Notes: a model not told the origin generated them from the letters alone. A DNA stretch of 44,790 bases from Bacteroidales bacterium UBA3663 (GCA_002373755.1 DFJU01000065.1:1-44790), one strand, 5' to 3'; shown: positions 1 to 8,822, counted from the first letter of the stretch. Made by a program: numbers and translations.

Positions 1-879
1 AGAGATACCGCAGGCGATGTACACCTTCGGATGAACCGTAACACCCGTCTGACCAATCTGACGGTCATGGTCGGCGAAACCGGCATCGACAGCTGCACGG
101 CTGGCACCCACTTCGGCGTGAAGTTCCTTGGCCAACTCGAAGAGCATGTCGAAGTTCTCGCGCGAGCCGACACCGAAACCACCGTCGATGACGATGCTGG
201 CGCCCTTCAGGTTGTGCTTGGCCTCCTCAACGTGGCGGTCGATGACCTTGACGACATATTCGGTGGCAGGCACATACTTGGCAACGTCGTGCTTGATGAC
301 CTCGCCCTTGTAGTTCTCGTCGAGCACCTCCATCTTCATCACACCAGGACGGACGGTTGCCATCTGTGGGCGATGTTCCGGATTGACGATGGTAGCAACG
401 ATGTTGCCGCCGAAGGCAGGACGAATCTGATAGAGCTTGTTCTCGAAGTGCTTGGAGATAGGCTTCTTGTTCTCATCGAAACCGACATTCATGTCGAAGT
501 CGCCGATTTCCAACTGAGTACAGTCGGCAGTCAGACCGCTGAACAGAGCCGATGATACACGAGGACCGAGGTCACGGCCGATGACGGTTGCACCCATCAG
601 GCAAATCTGAGGATCCTCCTCCTTGAAGAGGTTGACCAGCACTGCAGTGTGAGGATTAGAGGTGTAGGGGAAAAGACCTGGAGCATCGAAGACGTGCACC
701 TTGTCCACACCATACTTCATGACCTGCTTCTCGATGCCGTCAAGTCCAGCACCGGCGCAGACGCACTCCAACTGAACACCAAGAGTATTGGCCAACTTAC
801 GACCTTTGGTCAAAAGTTCGAGAGAGACTTCCTTGACGGTTGTGCCCTCTATTTCGCAATATACAAATACGCTATTCAT
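1..879 (-). CDS. etfA: Electron transfer flavoprotein subunit alpha (3' end outside window)
   Basis: The reading frame is open from ATG at 879 to the left window edge (293 codons), so the FAD-binding C-terminus is missing only because the window ends. The translation begins MNSVFVYCEIEGTTVKEVSL and continues through segments typical of EtfA, such as VCAGAGLDGIEKQ, GRDLGPRVSSAL, GLTADCTQLEI and GGNIVATI. EtfA pairs with EtfB and carries electrons from acyl-CoA dehydrogenases or related flavoenzymes to the respiratory chain; in anaerobes EtfAB can also take part in electron bifurcation. etfB lies just upstream on the same strand, 263 bp away, so the two are probably co-transcribed as etfBA. An acyl-CoA dehydrogenase gene would be a likely next neighbour but lies outside the window. 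Family assignment is strong; the physiological electron donor cannot be read from the sequence. Confidence 0.93.
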   Translation of the reverse strand, partial: MNSVFVYCEIEGTTVKEVSLELLTKGRKLANTLGVQLECVCAGAGLDGIEKQVMKYGVDKVHVFDAPGLFPYTSNPHTAVLVNLFKEEDPQICLMGATVIGRDLGPRVSSALFSGLTADCTQLEIGDFDMNVGFDENKKPISKHFENKLYQIRPAFGGNIVATIVNPEHRPQMATVRPGVMKMEVLDENYKGEVIKHDVAKYVPATEYVVKVIDRHVEEAKHNLKGASIVIDGGFGVGSRENFDMLFELAKELHAEVGASRAAVDAGFADHDRQIGQTGVTVHPKVYIACGIS

Positions 880-1142
880 TTTTCAAATGAAGTTATTAGT
901 TACGAGTTATTAGTTATTGTCGGTTCGCGTTGCTCACCTCATTTTTTGGAGTTAATGGGAGTTAACTTTTGGAGTTAGCGCTTCGCTTAGGGAGTTAACG
1001 GACGTTTGACTCAGTGGTCGTGTCCTCCAGTTCTATCGTCTGCTAACTCCCGTTAACTCCCGATAACTACTGTTAACTCCTTCTCCTCTCTCCTACTTCA
1101 AGTTGAGCTTGCGAGATTTGAACAGTTTCTAATAACTTGGCG
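880..1142. repeat. etfB-etfA intergenic region with GGAGTTAA / TTAACTCC repeats
   Basis: This 263-bp spacer is unusually long for two subunits of one complex. Its left part has four copies of GGAGTTA(A/G) at about 950-997 and its right part has copies of TAACTCC at about 1042-1080, so the transcript can fold into a large imperfect hairpin between etfB and etfA. An AT-rich run of GTTATTAGTTA repeats precedes the etfA start (about 890-915). Similar TTAACTCC words recur near 33410-33445. It may be a processing or stabilising structure, or simply an interspersed repeat. Confidence 0.5.
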
Positions 1143-2024
1143 TTAGCCAATAATCTTTTCGTTCAACAAATCAACCATAAGGCCCTCGATGTCGGCATCG
1201 CTGCCGGTGAGAGTCTGGCTCTCCTTGGCCTTGAACACGATGTTCTGCACAGCCTTCACATTGGTCGGCGAACCGGCCTTACCTACCTGCTTGAGGTCGG
1301 CGTCGATGTCGGCAGCACCCCACTGAGTGATGTTCAGATATGGCTTGCCGGCATTGGCGGCTGCAATAGCCTCGGCCTTGTCGGCAGGACGCTCGGCTGG
1401 CACGGTGGCGTTCTTGAACTTCATCACACGCTTGGCGTTGCGTGGACGGCATGGAGCGGCTGAGCCATTGACCGTAACGACGAGTGGCAATGGAGCCTCG
1501 ACAGTCTCGACACCACCGTCGATGTGACGCTTGATGACGACCTTGCGGGCCTTCTCGTCGAGCGAGAGGATTTCCTCGGCATAGGTTACCTGGGTCAAGC
1601 CCAACTTCTCGGCAATCTGAGGACCTACCTGAGCGGTATCGCCGTCGATGGCCTGACGACCGCCCAAGATGATGTCGAAGTTGCCGATCTTGCGGATGGC
1701 CTGGCTGATGGTATAGCTGGTGGCCAATGTATCGGCGCCACCCAGACAACGGTCGGTGATGACAACGCCGGCATCGGCACCGCGATAAAGTGATTCACGA
1801 ATGACTTCGGCCGACTTTGGAAGACCCATAGTTACGACCTGGATGGTAGAACCGGGGAACTGCTCCTTGAGGCGCAGAGCCTGCTCCAACGCATTGAGGT
1901 CCTCGGGATTGAACACCGCAGGAAGGGCAGCACGGTTGATGGTGCCTTCGGGTGTCATGGCGTCAGGACCCACATTGTGGGTATCAGGTACCTGCTTAGC
2001 AAGTACGATAATGTTCAATGCCAT
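1143..2024 (-). CDS. etfB: Electron transfer flavoprotein subunit beta
   Basis: A 293-residue protein starting MALNIIVLAKQVPDTHNVGP, the classic EtfB/FixA N-terminus. It continues with AVFNPEDLNALEQALRLKE, TMGLPKSAEVIRESLYRGAD, LGGRQAIDGDTAQVGPQIAE and PLPLVVTVNGSAAPCRPRNAKRV split over the usual adenine-nucleotide-binding fold. The frame also opens six bases upstream at a TTG (2030), but the ATG at 2024 matches family N-termini and is preferred. EtfB binds AMP and, with EtfA, forms the soluble cytoplasmic electron carrier. It is the first gene of the etfBA unit, read from a promoter at 2074-2104 that abuts the terminator of the GH95 gene. Length agrees with the anaerobe-type EtfB of Bacteroidota. 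Confidence 0.95.
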   Translation of the reverse strand: MALNIIVLAKQVPDTHNVGPDAMTPEGTINRAALPAVFNPEDLNALEQALRLKEQFPGSTIQVVTMGLPKSAEVIRESLYRGADAGVVITDRCLGGADTLATSYTISQAIRKIGNFDIILGGRQAIDGDTAQVGPQIAEKLGLTQVTYAEEILSLDEKARKVVIKRHIDGGVETVEAPLPLVVTVNGSAAPCRPRNAKRVMKFKNATVPAERPADKAEAIAAANAGKPYLNITQWGAADIDADLKQVGKAGSPTNVKAVQNIVFKAKESQTLTGSDADIEGLMVDLLNEKIIG

Positions 2025-2073
2025 AATCAATTAAATCGTTTATACTTATGTGAAAAATTAGGATTAACGGCCG

Positions 2074-2104
2074 CAAAGGTAGCGAATATTTCGGAGGCGG
2101 CAAA
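2074..2104 (-). promoter_or_regulatory. Promoter of etfBA
   Basis: On the minus strand a -33 box TTTG (2104-2101) is followed after exactly 19 bp by a -7 box TACCTTTG (2081-2074). This fits the Bacteroidota consensus TTTG-N19-21-TAnnTTTG. The predicted start is near 2068, giving a leader of about 45 nt. The -33 box lies inside the U-tract of the upstream GH95 terminator. Confidence 0.7.
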
Positions 2105-2138
2105 AAAGAAAAGCCCGAAAACACCTTTTCGAGCTTTT
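2101..2138 (-). terminator. Rho-independent terminator of the GH95 gene
   Basis: Thirteen-base stem (2109-2121 with 2126-2138, one C-A mismatch), four-base loop CACC, followed on the minus strand by a run of T (CTTTTTTG at 2108-2101). It lies about 70 bp beyond the stop codon of the GH95 gene. Confidence 0.75.
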
Positions 2139-2205
2139 AATTGAAAGAAAAAACAAAATTTAGCCTTTTTCGACTGCACATTTTTGCAAAAAGTGCGCAC
2201 AAAAA

Positions 2206-4830
2206 TCAAAAATATGGCTTAAAAGTGTAGATTTTGCCCGGTTTTGTATCCAAATCGAACACGAACGTCTCGGTCAATTCAGGAGCAGCGACCTTGGTCG
2301 AATCTTTCACGATGGGAGCCGTCATTCCGTATGGCTGCATGAGCGGATTCGGATTGTCGCCGGCTGCCACCTTCAGGCCCATACCTTCGGCCAACTTCAA
2401 CGTAGTCGGCGTACGCAGGCGCAGGTTGCCGCCCAATCTTGAACGGACGACAAGCTTCTCGATGCGGCCGAACTTCCATGTGAGTTCGACGATTTCAAAC
2501 CCGCCGCGAGCGCACAGGCCGCGCACCGAACCTTCGGCCTTCCACGCATCGGGCAAGGCAGGCAGCACGTGCAGACATCCGGCATGGCTCTGCACAAGCA
2601 TCTCGGCCACACCCGCCGTGCATCCGAAGTTGCCGTCAATCTGGAATGGCGGATGCGAATCGAACATATTGGCATAGGTTCCGCCGTCGGTATCCTTGAT
2701 GGTGGCGTTCGGGTCTTTCAGCACGAGCTGGTTGCGCATGATGTCGAGCGCATGGTTGCCGTCCTGCATACGTGCCCAGAGGCAGACCTTCCAGCCCATC
2801 GACCAGCCACGTGCGGCATCGCCACGTCCGATGAGGCTCTTCTTCACGCCTTGGAAGAGCGCGACATTCTCGTAGGGCGACACCTGACTGCCGGGATATG
2901 CGCCCCAAAGGTGCGACAGGTGGCGGTGCGACGACGTCTCGCGGTCCCAGTCGTACAGCCACTCCTGCAACTGGCCGTATTGGCCGAGCATCATTGGCGG
3001 CAACTGGCTCCGCAGACTGTCCCAAAGCGCGATTCGGTCTGCATCGACACCGAGCGTCTTGGCGGCAAGAGCGGTGTTGCGCAGCAGGTCGTAGATTATC
3101 GCGTTGTCCATCGTCACGCCACTGAACACAGCGCAACCCATCTTCTTGCCCGATTCGTTCACGTAGCTCCACTTGCCCGGATGGTTTTCGGGCGATATTG
3201 ACGGACCGGCCACGAGGTAGCCCGTCAACGAGTCGCGGTAGAGGAAATCCTCGTAGAACGTGGCGGCATCGCGCAAAATCGCGTAGTGCGACTGGAGCCA
3301 CTTCTTGTCGCCCGTATATAGATAATGTTCCCAGATGTGCGAGCAGAACCACGCGTTGCACGTCGGCCAGATGGCGGCTGTGGCATTATCGACCGCACCC
3401 GTGGCGCGCCAGATGTCGGTGTTGTGGTGCAGCATCCAGCCGCGCGCGTTGTACATCGTGCGGGCCGTCTTCTGCCCCGTCTGGCTAACCTCCTCGATGA
3501 GTTTGAGGAACGGCTCGTGACATTCGCTCAGGTTGCAGACCTCGGCCGGCCAATAGTTCATCTCGACGTTGATGTTGGTAGTGTATTTCGAGTCCCACGC
3601 CGGATATTGGCGGCCGTCGGGGTTCCAGATTCCCTGCAAGTTGGCCGGCTGAGTGCCCGGCTGGCTGGACGAGATGAGCAGGTAGCGGCCGAACTGGAAA
3701 TACATTGCGGCCAACGACGGGTCGTCGGTCGTAGCGAACTCGCGGATGCGCGTCTCGGTGTCTTTCTGCATCTGCTTTTCGTCTTGGCCGAGGTAGAGGC
3801 TGACGCGGCGGAACTGCTTCTGATATGCCTTCACATGGTCATTCAATGCCAGCTGGTAGCCCTTCTGACGCGCCTGGAAATCGGTCACGTAGCGCATAGC
3901 CTTGGCCTTGGCATCGCCCGAGATGTCGGCATAGTTGACGAAATTGGTGGCACAGCTGACCACGACAGTTGCGTAGCTCGCACCCTTGACTTCGAGCACA
4001 GGCACCTTTTCGGCTGGAGCATCGACGCTGGTGCGCACTTCGGTCGTACCCTTGGCCGACACCTTTCCGTCGGTGTCCACTACGCGGATATAGGTGTAGC
4101 AGTGCAGGCCGTTCGGGATGTTCTCGAACTCCTTCTGACCGCCTTCGGTGAGCACTTCAAGCGTCTGCGGGTCGATTACGGCCGATGAGCACTTGCCGCG
4201 CTTCGTCTTTTCGGGGCCGACCCACGCCGTCTTGAACGCGAGCTTGCCCTTCTTCGATGCCTCAAGACGCACAATCATCACCTGATCGGCCATCGAGCAG
4301 AACACCTCGCGGCGGTATTCAACGTCCTTCACCTTGTAGCGCACGCCGGCCACAGCGCGGTCGATGTCGAGCCAGCGGCGGTAGTCGGTCGCGAGGTCAT
4401 GGCCATCGAACGTGAACAGCATACGTCCCGCGCTCGAATAGGGCTGCCCGTGTGCTGTACGGCTACGGTCGGCCACCATATATTTCATGGCCAACTGCTG
4501 CGCACGCACGTAGCCGGCCTCGGTGTTCTGTGCGATGCCGTCGCGCATCTGCTGCAAATAGGCGGCGCACGAGTCGTTGGCGTTCTGGTACGGCGAACCG
4601 CTCCAATAGGTGTCCTCGTTCATCTGGATGGTGTCGTTCACCAGCTCGCCATAGACCATAGCACCCAGACGGCCGTTGCCCAACGGCAGCGCCTCTTCCC
4701 AATACTTTGCCGGACGGCTGTACCACAATGTGAGGTCGGCGTCCAACGGCTTCGCATCCTGCGCCTGGGCAAACATGGACGTACACATGACGCACGTCAC
4801 GGCGCAAATTGTCAAAATCGAATGTTTCAT
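2206..4830 (-). CDS. Glycoside hydrolase family 95, alpha-L-fucosidase-like, secreted
   Basis: An 874-residue protein with signal peptide [24 protein letters not shown], so export to the periplasm or cell surface is expected. The frame extends upstream to 5043, but those 71 codons run through promoter and repeat sequence; the ATG at 4830 precedes a proper signal peptide. The N-terminal block [29 protein letters not shown] and [10 protein letters not shown] are GH95 hallmarks. Catalytic landmarks of the family are present: N-I-N..MNYWPAE (about residues 419-428), PSISPENHP with candidate acid E548, and QIDGNFG with D732. GH95 inverting enzymes mainly release alpha-1,2-linked L-fucose (some act on L-galactose) from host or plant glycans. 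It stands alone here, with its own promoter and terminator. Substrate specificity is not determined by sequence. Confidence 0.93.
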   Translation of the reverse strand: MKHSILTICAVTCVMCTSMFAQAQDAKPLDADLTLWYSRPAKYWEEALPLGNGRLGAMVYGELVNDTIQMNEDTYWSGSPYQNANDSCAAYLQQMRDGIAQNTEAGYVRAQQLAMKYMVADRSRTAHGQPYSSAGRMLFTFDGHDLATDYRRWLDIDRAVAGVRYKVKDVEYRREVFCSMADQVMIVRLEASKKGKLAFKTAWVGPEKTKRGKCSSAVIDPQTLEVLTEGGQKEFENIPNGLHCYTYIRVVDTDGKVSAKGTTEVRTSVDAPAEKVPVLEVKGASYATVVVSCATNFVNYADISGDAKAKAMRYVTDFQARQKGYQLALNDHVKAYQKQFRRVSLYLGQDEKQMQKDTETRIREFATTDDPSLAAMYFQFGRYLLISSSQPGTQPANLQGIWNPDGRQYPAWDSKYTTNINVEMNYWPAEVCNLSECHEPFLKLIEEVSQTGQKTARTMYNARGWMLHHNTDIWRATGAVDNATAAIWPTCNAWFCSHIWEHYLYTGDKKWLQSHYAILRDAATFYEDFLYRDSLTGYLVAGPSISPENHPGKWSYVNESGKKMGCAVFSGVTMDNAIIYDLLRNTALAAKTLGVDADRIALWDSLRSQLPPMMLGQYGQLQEWLYDWDRETSSHRHLSHLWGAYPGSQVSPYENVALFQGVKKSLIGRGDAARGWSMGWKVCLWARMQDGNHALDIMRNQLVLKDPNATIKDTDGGTYANMFDSHPPFQIDGNFGCTAGVAEMLVQSHAGCLHVLPALPDAWKAEGSVRGLCARGGFEIVELTWKFGRIEKLVVRSRLGGNLRLRTPTTLKLAEGMGLKVAAGDNPNPLMQPYGMTAPIVKDSTKVAAPELTETFVFDLDTKPGKIYTFKPYF

Positions 4831-4906
4831 TTGCTGAGTGTGTTTTGTCCGATGACGCACTACGCGGATTTTCCGTGCGGCGCATCGGGATGGATAAAAT
4901 GCGGTG

Positions 4907-4914
4907 CAAAGATA
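4907..4914 (-). promoter_or_regulatory. -7 promoter element of the GH95 gene
   Basis: TATCTTTG on the minus strand (4914-4907) matches TAnnTTTG, about 77 bp upstream of the ATG at 4830. No good TTTG is seen 19-21 bp further up, so only the -7 half is supported. Confidence 0.5.
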
Positions 4915-4989
4915 CGCAGATTTCACCATTGCGGCGAGGCGTTTTTGTACGAAAATGAGGGTGCAGAAATGTTTTTCGGCTTCAATTTT

Positions 4990-5121
4990 ATCACCGAATG
5001 AAACGAAGTGGCCAGTTATCACCGAATGGAACGAATGGAACAAAAACAGATTGGACGGGATTGAACGGGGATATTAAACGAATTTGGAGCGAATGTTTTA
5101 TCACCGAATGGAACGAATTGA
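4990..5121. repeat. Interspersed repeat TCACCGAATGGAACGAATGG, three left-hand copies
   Basis: Within the 341-bp gap between the GH95 start (4830) and the Fic stop (5181), the word TCACCGAATGGAACGAATGG or a close variant occurs at 4991, 5020 and 5101. A fourth copy lies at 6603, just beyond the other end of the Fic gene. Related ATTGAACG words occur nearby (5062-5070 and 5150-5160). Nothing coding is seen in this gap; short minus-strand frames across it merely translate the repeat (FHSFHSV, FVPFGD). Confidence 0.6.
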
Positions 5122-5171
5122 GACGAAGGTGCATCGGACACATTTTCGATTGAACGAATTGGCGGAAATAT

Positions 5172-5200
5172 GTAGAGACGTCACAATGTGGCGTCTCTAT
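5172..5200. repeat. GAGACG palindromic element, single copy, overlapping the Fic 3' end
   Basis: Outer arms GTAGAGACG and CGTCTCTA enclose inner arms TCACA/TGTGG. The stop codon (TGA, 5183-5181) and the last codons of the Fic gene lie inside the element. Confidence 0.85.
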
Positions 5201-6479
5201 TTGCAACATACGAACAGTATTTACTGAGCAGATTGCCCAATGGCAAATCACCTTTCTGGAATCGTTCGGCGTCAAGTTTGAGGATTCTTTCGCATATCGG
5301 TTTCTGTCCCCTGTATAAAGCATGGAGATATGGAATGCCATTTTCTTCGGAGATGCTCACCTCGGTGAAGAATTGCGTCAAATCCTCTGCATCATAGACG
5401 ATGGAGTAACTTGGTCGCTTGGCTCCGGGAATGTCCTCTATAAGGATATTCTTGTCAACCAAGTCCTGTATGTCGCGTATGGCGGTGTCCTTCGAGCACT
5501 TTGCCAGCGTTGCCCAAGTCTTTGAAGTTATCTTTGCCTCGTAACCGTCGAGAAAAAGATTGAGCATCTGAGTCTGTCGCTCTGTCATTGGCACTGACGA
5601 TGCCTTCTGCCAGAAGAAACTCTTGTTCAGGATGGTAGTTACGATGGTGTCTGCTTCGTCGAGCGCCTCCTCCAACTTCTGCATGTACCACACCAACCAC
5701 TCTGTAATGTCACCATCGCCATGCTGCATACGTTCAAGGATGTCGTAGTAGTGATTCTTATCCTTGTTAATTTGCGATGAGACATTGTAGAAACGGAACT
5801 CACTCTTCTCACCGCGCGCCAAGAGCATGTCGGAAAGGATGCGAGCCAATCGTCCATTACCGTCCTCAAAGGGGTGAATGCTCACAAACCAGAAATGAGC
5901 GATGGCAGAACGGATGACACTACTTACAGGCTCATCTCCATCAAACCAAATGAGGAATTTCCGCATCTCCTCTTCAACGCGGTCTGGCGAAGGTGCGATA
6001 TAGTGAATCTTTTCGCGCCCAAACATTCCACTGACGATATGTTCCTCGTTTGTTCGGTATTGACCAATCTCTATGTCACGACCTTCGCTATAGCCGGATG
6101 GAAAGAATGCGGCTTGCCAAGCGCAAAGTTTCTCTTTGCTGAGAGGCATTTCATAATGTTGAACCGCCTCGAGCATTACGTTGACCACAGAATCAACATA
6201 GTGCGAAGGCGCACTATATTTCACATTCTCAATTCCAAGTTTTCTGGCAATGGAAGAACGAACCTGCTCCACGTTCAACGAGATGCCTTCAATCTCCGAA
6301 GAATACACTACGTCGCAAGTAAGGTTTTCTGCCATAGCACGCAGTTTGCTGTCGAAGCCCAAAGAACTTAGTCTGCCATAAAGCAAACCTTGTTTACGGT
6401 ACACCTTCTCCTGAAGAAGCGACACCTGCGAAGCATCCCAACGGAAGTTTGTCCAATTGTCTCTTTCGTGTATGTACAT
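5181..6479 (-). CDS. Fic family protein (predicted AMP transferase) with C-terminal winged helix
   Basis: A 432-residue protein. The central Fic core has the catalytic motif HPFEDGNGRLAR, with catalytic H202. An N-terminal inhibitory helix motif S60-x-x-x-E64-G65 (SSEIEG) is present, as in class II Fic proteins that inhibit themselves in cis. The N-terminal part (NFRWD...LLYGRLSSLGF) resembles the DUF4172 domain common in this group. Residues from about 300 (MTERQTQMLNLFLDG...TKTWATLAKCSKDTAIRDIQDLVDKNIL) look like a winged helix-turn-helix, suggesting DNA binding and autoregulation. Such proteins usually transfer AMP to a hydroxyl side chain of a target protein in the cytoplasm; the target is unknown. 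The last residues (ANRDATL) and the stop codon are encoded by a GAGACG palindrome, so the native C-terminus may have been replaced. No antitoxin partner gene is seen. Confidence 0.9.
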   Translation of the reverse strand: MYIHERDNWTNFRWDASQVSLLQEKVYRKQGLLYGRLSSLGFDSKLRAMAENLTCDVVYSSEIEGISLNVEQVRSSIARKLGIENVKYSAPSHYVDSVVNVMLEAVQHYEMPLSKEKLCAWQAAFFPSGYSEGRDIEIGQYRTNEEHIVSGMFGREKIHYIAPSPDRVEEEMRKFLIWFDGDEPVSSVIRSAIAHFWFVSIHPFEDGNGRLARILSDMLLARGEKSEFRFYNVSSQINKDKNHYYDILERMQHGDGDITEWLVWYMQKLEEALDEADTIVTTILNKSFFWQKASSVPMTERQTQMLNLFLDGYEAKITSKTWATLAKCSKDTAIRDIQDLVDKNILIEDIPGAKRPSYSIVYDAEDLTQFFTEVSISEENGIPYLHALYRGQKPICERILKLDAERFQKGDLPLGNLLSKYCSYVANRDATL

Positions 6480-6518
6480 AGCGCTTTTTCTGTTATGCGA
6501 CGAAAAATAATCAATATC

Positions 6519-6566
6519 GTCGCAAATTTTGCGACAAAAATATAAAAATAATGTCGAAAAGACAAA
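6519..6566 (-). promoter_or_regulatory. Promoter and candidate operator of the Fic gene
   Basis: On the minus strand a TTTG (6566-6563) is followed after 20 bp by TATTTTTG (6542-6535), a full consensus promoter. A perfect 8-bp inverted repeat with a one-base centre (GTCGCAAA-T-TTTGCGAC, 6519-6535) sits at the expected transcription start. A second repeat (GCGACGA 6498-6504 with TCGTCGC 6517-6523) overlaps it. The Fic protein's own winged helix could bind here; that part is inference. Confidence 0.6.
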
Positions 6567-6600
6567 TAAACGGCCAAAAAGACGCGTAGTATGTTTGTTT

Positions 6601-6622
6601 CATCACCGAATGGAACGAATGA
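6601..6622. repeat. Fourth copy of TCACCGAATGGAACGAATG repeat
   Basis: ATCACCGAATGGAACGAATG occurs here in the same orientation as the three copies at 4990-5121, so the Fic gene with its promoter is flanked by direct copies. It lies between the asd terminator and the Fic promoter. Confidence 0.55.
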
Positions 6623-6623
6623 A

Positions 6624-6656
6624 AACAAAAAAAGCCGATGGACGGAATCCATCGGC
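6624..6656 (-). terminator. Rho-independent terminator of asd
   Basis: Perfect 8-bp stem GCCGATGG (6634-6641) and CCATCGGC (6649-6656) with a seven-base loop, followed on the minus strand by TTTTTTTG. It lies 25 bp beyond the asd stop codon. Confidence 0.85.
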
Positions 6657-6680
6657 AATTATGTAAAAAAGAGTAATAGC

Positions 6681-7697
6681 TTACTTCTTCAGGCCGTTGT
6701 TCTTGATGAGCCACTCGGCAATCTGGACGGCGTTGAGGGCTGCGCCCTTCTTGATCTGGTCGCCTACGAGCCAGAAGGTCAGGCCGTTCGGGTTGGCCAG
6801 ATCCTTGCGCACGCGGCCGACATAGACGTCGTCCTTGCCTGCGAGGAAGAGGGGCATCGGATAGACCTTGTTGGCCGGATCGTCCATCAGCTGGACACCC
6901 TCGCCGTCGCGGATAGCCTGCTGGAATGCCTCGACGCTGACTGGCTGTTCGGTCTCGACCCAGACGGCCTCAGAGTGGCTGCGGAGCGATGGCACGCGGA
7001 CGCACATGGCCGAACATGCGGCATCGGTGTGCATGATCTTGCGGGTCTCGTTGAACATCTTCATCTCCTCCTTGGTGTAGCCATTGTCGGTGAAGACGTC
7101 AATCTGAGGAATGACGTTGTAGGCCAACTGATAGGCGAACTTGTTGACCGTGACAGGCTTGCCGTCGAGCACCTCACGATACTGTTGCTCCAGCTCGGCC
7201 ATGGCAGCTGCACCTGCGCCCGATGCTGCCTGATAGGAAGCCACATGGATACGCTTGATGTGGCTCAGCTTCTCGAGGCACTGGAGGACGACGACCATCA
7301 TGATGGTGGTGCAGTTCGGGTTGGCGATGATGCCGCGCGGACGGTCAAGAGCGTCGGCTGCATTGCACTCGGGAACGACCAACGGAACGTCCTTGTCCAT
7401 GCGGAACGCGCTCGAATTGTCGATCATCACGGCGCCGTACTTTGTGATGTCTTCTGCAAACTCCTTGCTGGTGCCGCCGCCTGCCGACGTGAAGGCGATG
7501 TCAACGCCCTTGAAGTCTTCAGGATTGTGGGTCAACTCCTTGACAACGATGTCTTTGCCACGGAAGTTATAGGTACGGCCTGCTGAACGGCTCGAACCGA
7601 ACAGCAGCAATTCATCGATGGGGAAGTTACGGTCGGCAAGCACCTTGAGGAACTCCTGACCTACGGCACCACTGGCGCCAACAATTGCTACTTTCAT
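6681..7697 (-). CDS. asd: Aspartate-semialdehyde dehydrogenase
   Basis: A 338-residue cytoplasmic enzyme that reduces L-aspartyl-4-phosphate to aspartate semialdehyde with NADPH, the branch point for lysine/diaminopimelate, threonine and methionine synthesis. The N-terminal Rossmann motif GASGAVG (residues 7-13) binds NADP. The catalytic cysteine is C129 in ANPNCTTI and the general base is H241 in [22 protein letters not shown] and [17 protein letters not shown] are further family blocks. The frame extends upstream to 7766, but the ATG at 7697 ([10 protein letters not shown]) matches the family start. The gene has its own terminator and stands alone. Length and motifs are normal. Confidence 0.97.
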   Translation of the reverse strand: MKVAIVGASGAVGQEFLKVLADRNFPIDELLLFGSSRSAGRTYNFRGKDIVVKELTHNPEDFKGVDIAFTSAGGGTSKEFAEDITKYGAVMIDNSSAFRMDKDVPLVVPECNAADALDRPRGIIANPNCTTIMMVVVLQCLEKLSHIKRIHVASYQAASGAGAAAMAELEQQYREVLDGKPVTVNKFAYQLAYNVIPQIDVFTDNGYTKEEMKMFNETRKIMHTDAACSAMCVRVPSLRSHSEAVWVETEQPVSVEAFQQAIRDGEGVQLMDDPANKVYPMPLFLAGKDDVYVGRVRKDLANPNGLTFWLVGDQIKKGAALNAVQIAEWLIKNNGLKK

Positions 7698-7732
7698 TGC
7701 AATACGGATTTTATTGTTTGAAATTTTGGGCG

Positions 7733-7740
7733 CGAAGATA
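7733..7740 (-). promoter_or_regulatory. Possible -7 element of asd
   Basis: TATCTTCG on the minus strand (7740-7733), one mismatch to TAnnTTTG, 36 bp upstream of the asd ATG. A TTG lies 23 bp further up (7766-7764). Weak but correctly placed. Confidence 0.35.
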
Positions 7741-7846
7741 GGCAAAAAGTTCAAACCATTGCACAATCAATCAGCCACTTTTCTGTCCGATGCGCCGTTT
7801 CGCCCGATTTTGAAAAGATGGCCTTACAAACGATAGGGCAGACCCT

Positions 7847-7936
7847 CTCCCCGTACCCTCCCCCGTTATGTAGGGGGAGGGAGTATTTTGCTCTGGAGGA
7901 CAGGGATTATTGATTCACGATTTTTGTTTTGCAACC
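7847..7936. repeat. Composite intergenic repeat, copy A (C/G-rich hairpin plus GCTCTGGAGGACAG)
   Basis: The hairpin CCCTCCCCC-GTTATGTA-GGGGGAGGG is followed by AGTATTTTGCTCTGGAGGACAG split over 7880-7905, then AT-rich sequence leading into a GAGACG palindrome array. The same order recurs at 8885-8971, 15250-15365 and, degenerate, 16208-16340. With the array to its right it fills the 441-bp gap between asd (7697) and the PIN toxin (8139). Confidence 0.7.
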
Positions 7937-8144
7937 GTAGAGACGTTTCATGAAACGTCTCTACAGAAATCCCGCGCGTTTTTTGAATCGTCCCAGATTG
8001 TAGAGACGTCACAGTGTGGCGTCTCTACAGAATTCCCGCACGGGTCGGGTTCCGGTTTCCACGTAGAGACGTGCCATGGCGCGTCTCTACAATTCCCGCA
8101 TGATTGGTTGCCACATGAAGACGCGGCACGCCACGTCTCTATAG
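7937..8144. repeat. GAGACG palindrome array (four elements)
   Basis: Four elements at 7937-7964 (inner TTTCA/TGAAA), 8000-8028 (TCACA/TGTGG), 8063-8090 (TGCCA/TGGCG) and 8117-8144 (CGGC/GCCA on this strand, arms partly decayed). Spacers such as AATTCCCGCA..TGGTTGCCACAT are shared between arrays. The final element carries the stop codon of the PIN toxin gene. Confidence 0.85.
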
Positions 8145-8552
8145 ATTATTTACAATTTCAACAAATTCCACCAATGTACGCACATTCACCTTCGGAAAAT
8201 CGTAGCGGTCAAGTTCCGCAAAATGATGGTCGTTGCTGACAATATAGGTGGCTCCGGCCGTAACCGCACAATCGACAAATTTGTTGTCGTCCGGGTCGGA
8301 CGAAATCAGATTAAAACGATATGCAGGATTAACCCGTTCAACATTCGGCAGGGAAAGAATTGCTTCAACTACGGCTTCGGCGAACTGCACATCTCCAAAC
8401 CGTCTTTCCAAAATCTCTCGATATTCAAGCAGGATTTCGTTGGAGATGCAAATCGTGTATTTCTGCGCAAAAAGAGCCTTCCAAACCTCTGCATAAAGCG
8501 ATTTGGGGAAAACAATTTGCAGGATGCAATTGGTGTCGAGTACAGCTTTCAT
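8139..8552 (-). CDS. PIN-domain toxin (predicted ribonuclease) of a toxin-antitoxin pair
   Basis: A 137-residue protein starting MKAVLDTNCILQIV. The first PIN acidic residue is in LDTN; others are supplied by EILLEYREIL, DPDDNKFVDCA and GATYIVSND. This is the arrangement of PIN-type putative toxins of the COG1569 kind, which cleave RNA with a metal ion bound by the acidic cluster. The ATG at 8552 overlaps the antitoxin stop by one base (TGATG), so the two are translationally coupled; a TTG one codon earlier is also open. The stop TAG is the first triplet of a GAGACG element (TAGAGACG). The pair is flanked on both sides by arrays of that element. Confidence 0.85.
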   Translation of the reverse strand: MKAVLDTNCILQIVFPKSLYAEVWKALFAQKYTICISNEILLEYREILERRFGDVQFAEAVVEAILSLPNVERVNPAYRFNLISSDPDDNKFVDCAVTAGATYIVSNDHHFAELDRYDFPKVNVRTLVEFVEIVNNL

Positions 8553-8767
8553 CAATATGGCAGTCGCTCGTGAATGTCAGCAATTTCGTCCAATTTCTTT
8601 TGGTCAAGTCCCAAATTGGCCCAAAGTTCTTCGGCGCGACGCTCCACCTTCCGGTAGTAGTAATCGGAAAGCAATTGCTGCACCTCCTTCAATTCCTGTT
8701 CGGAATCCATGTGCGAAAACATCTGCAACAGTTGCAGCTGAATCGGATTAAAAACGGTTGCTTGCAT
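8552..8767 (-). CDS. Probable antitoxin of the PIN toxin
   Basis: A 71-residue, mostly helical protein (MQATVFNPIQLQLLQMFSHM...LDEIADIHERLPY) directly upstream of the PIN toxin, overlapping its start by one base. The order antitoxin-toxin with a TGATG overlap is typical of type II pairs. The N-terminal segment FNPIQLQLLQMFSHMDSEQEL could form an AbrB- or ribbon-helix-like dimerisation or DNA-binding region, but I do not recognise a specific family. The C-terminal part is rich in charged residues, as expected of a toxin-binding tail. The promoter lies 27 bp upstream. Confidence 0.75.
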   Translation of the reverse strand: MQATVFNPIQLQLLQMFSHMDSEQELKEVQQLLSDYYYRKVERRAEELWANLGLDQKKLDEIADIHERLPY

Positions 8768-8793
8768 TGTTATTCCTTTTTAGTGTGTTGCGG

Positions 8794-8822
8794 CAAAGGT
8801 ATGTATTTTTCCGCACGGACAA
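8794..8822 (-). promoter_or_regulatory. Promoter of the PIN toxin-antitoxin pair
   Basis: TTG (8822-8820) followed after 18 bp by TACCTTTG (8801-8794) on the minus strand, 27 bp upstream of the antitoxin ATG. Confidence 0.55.
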
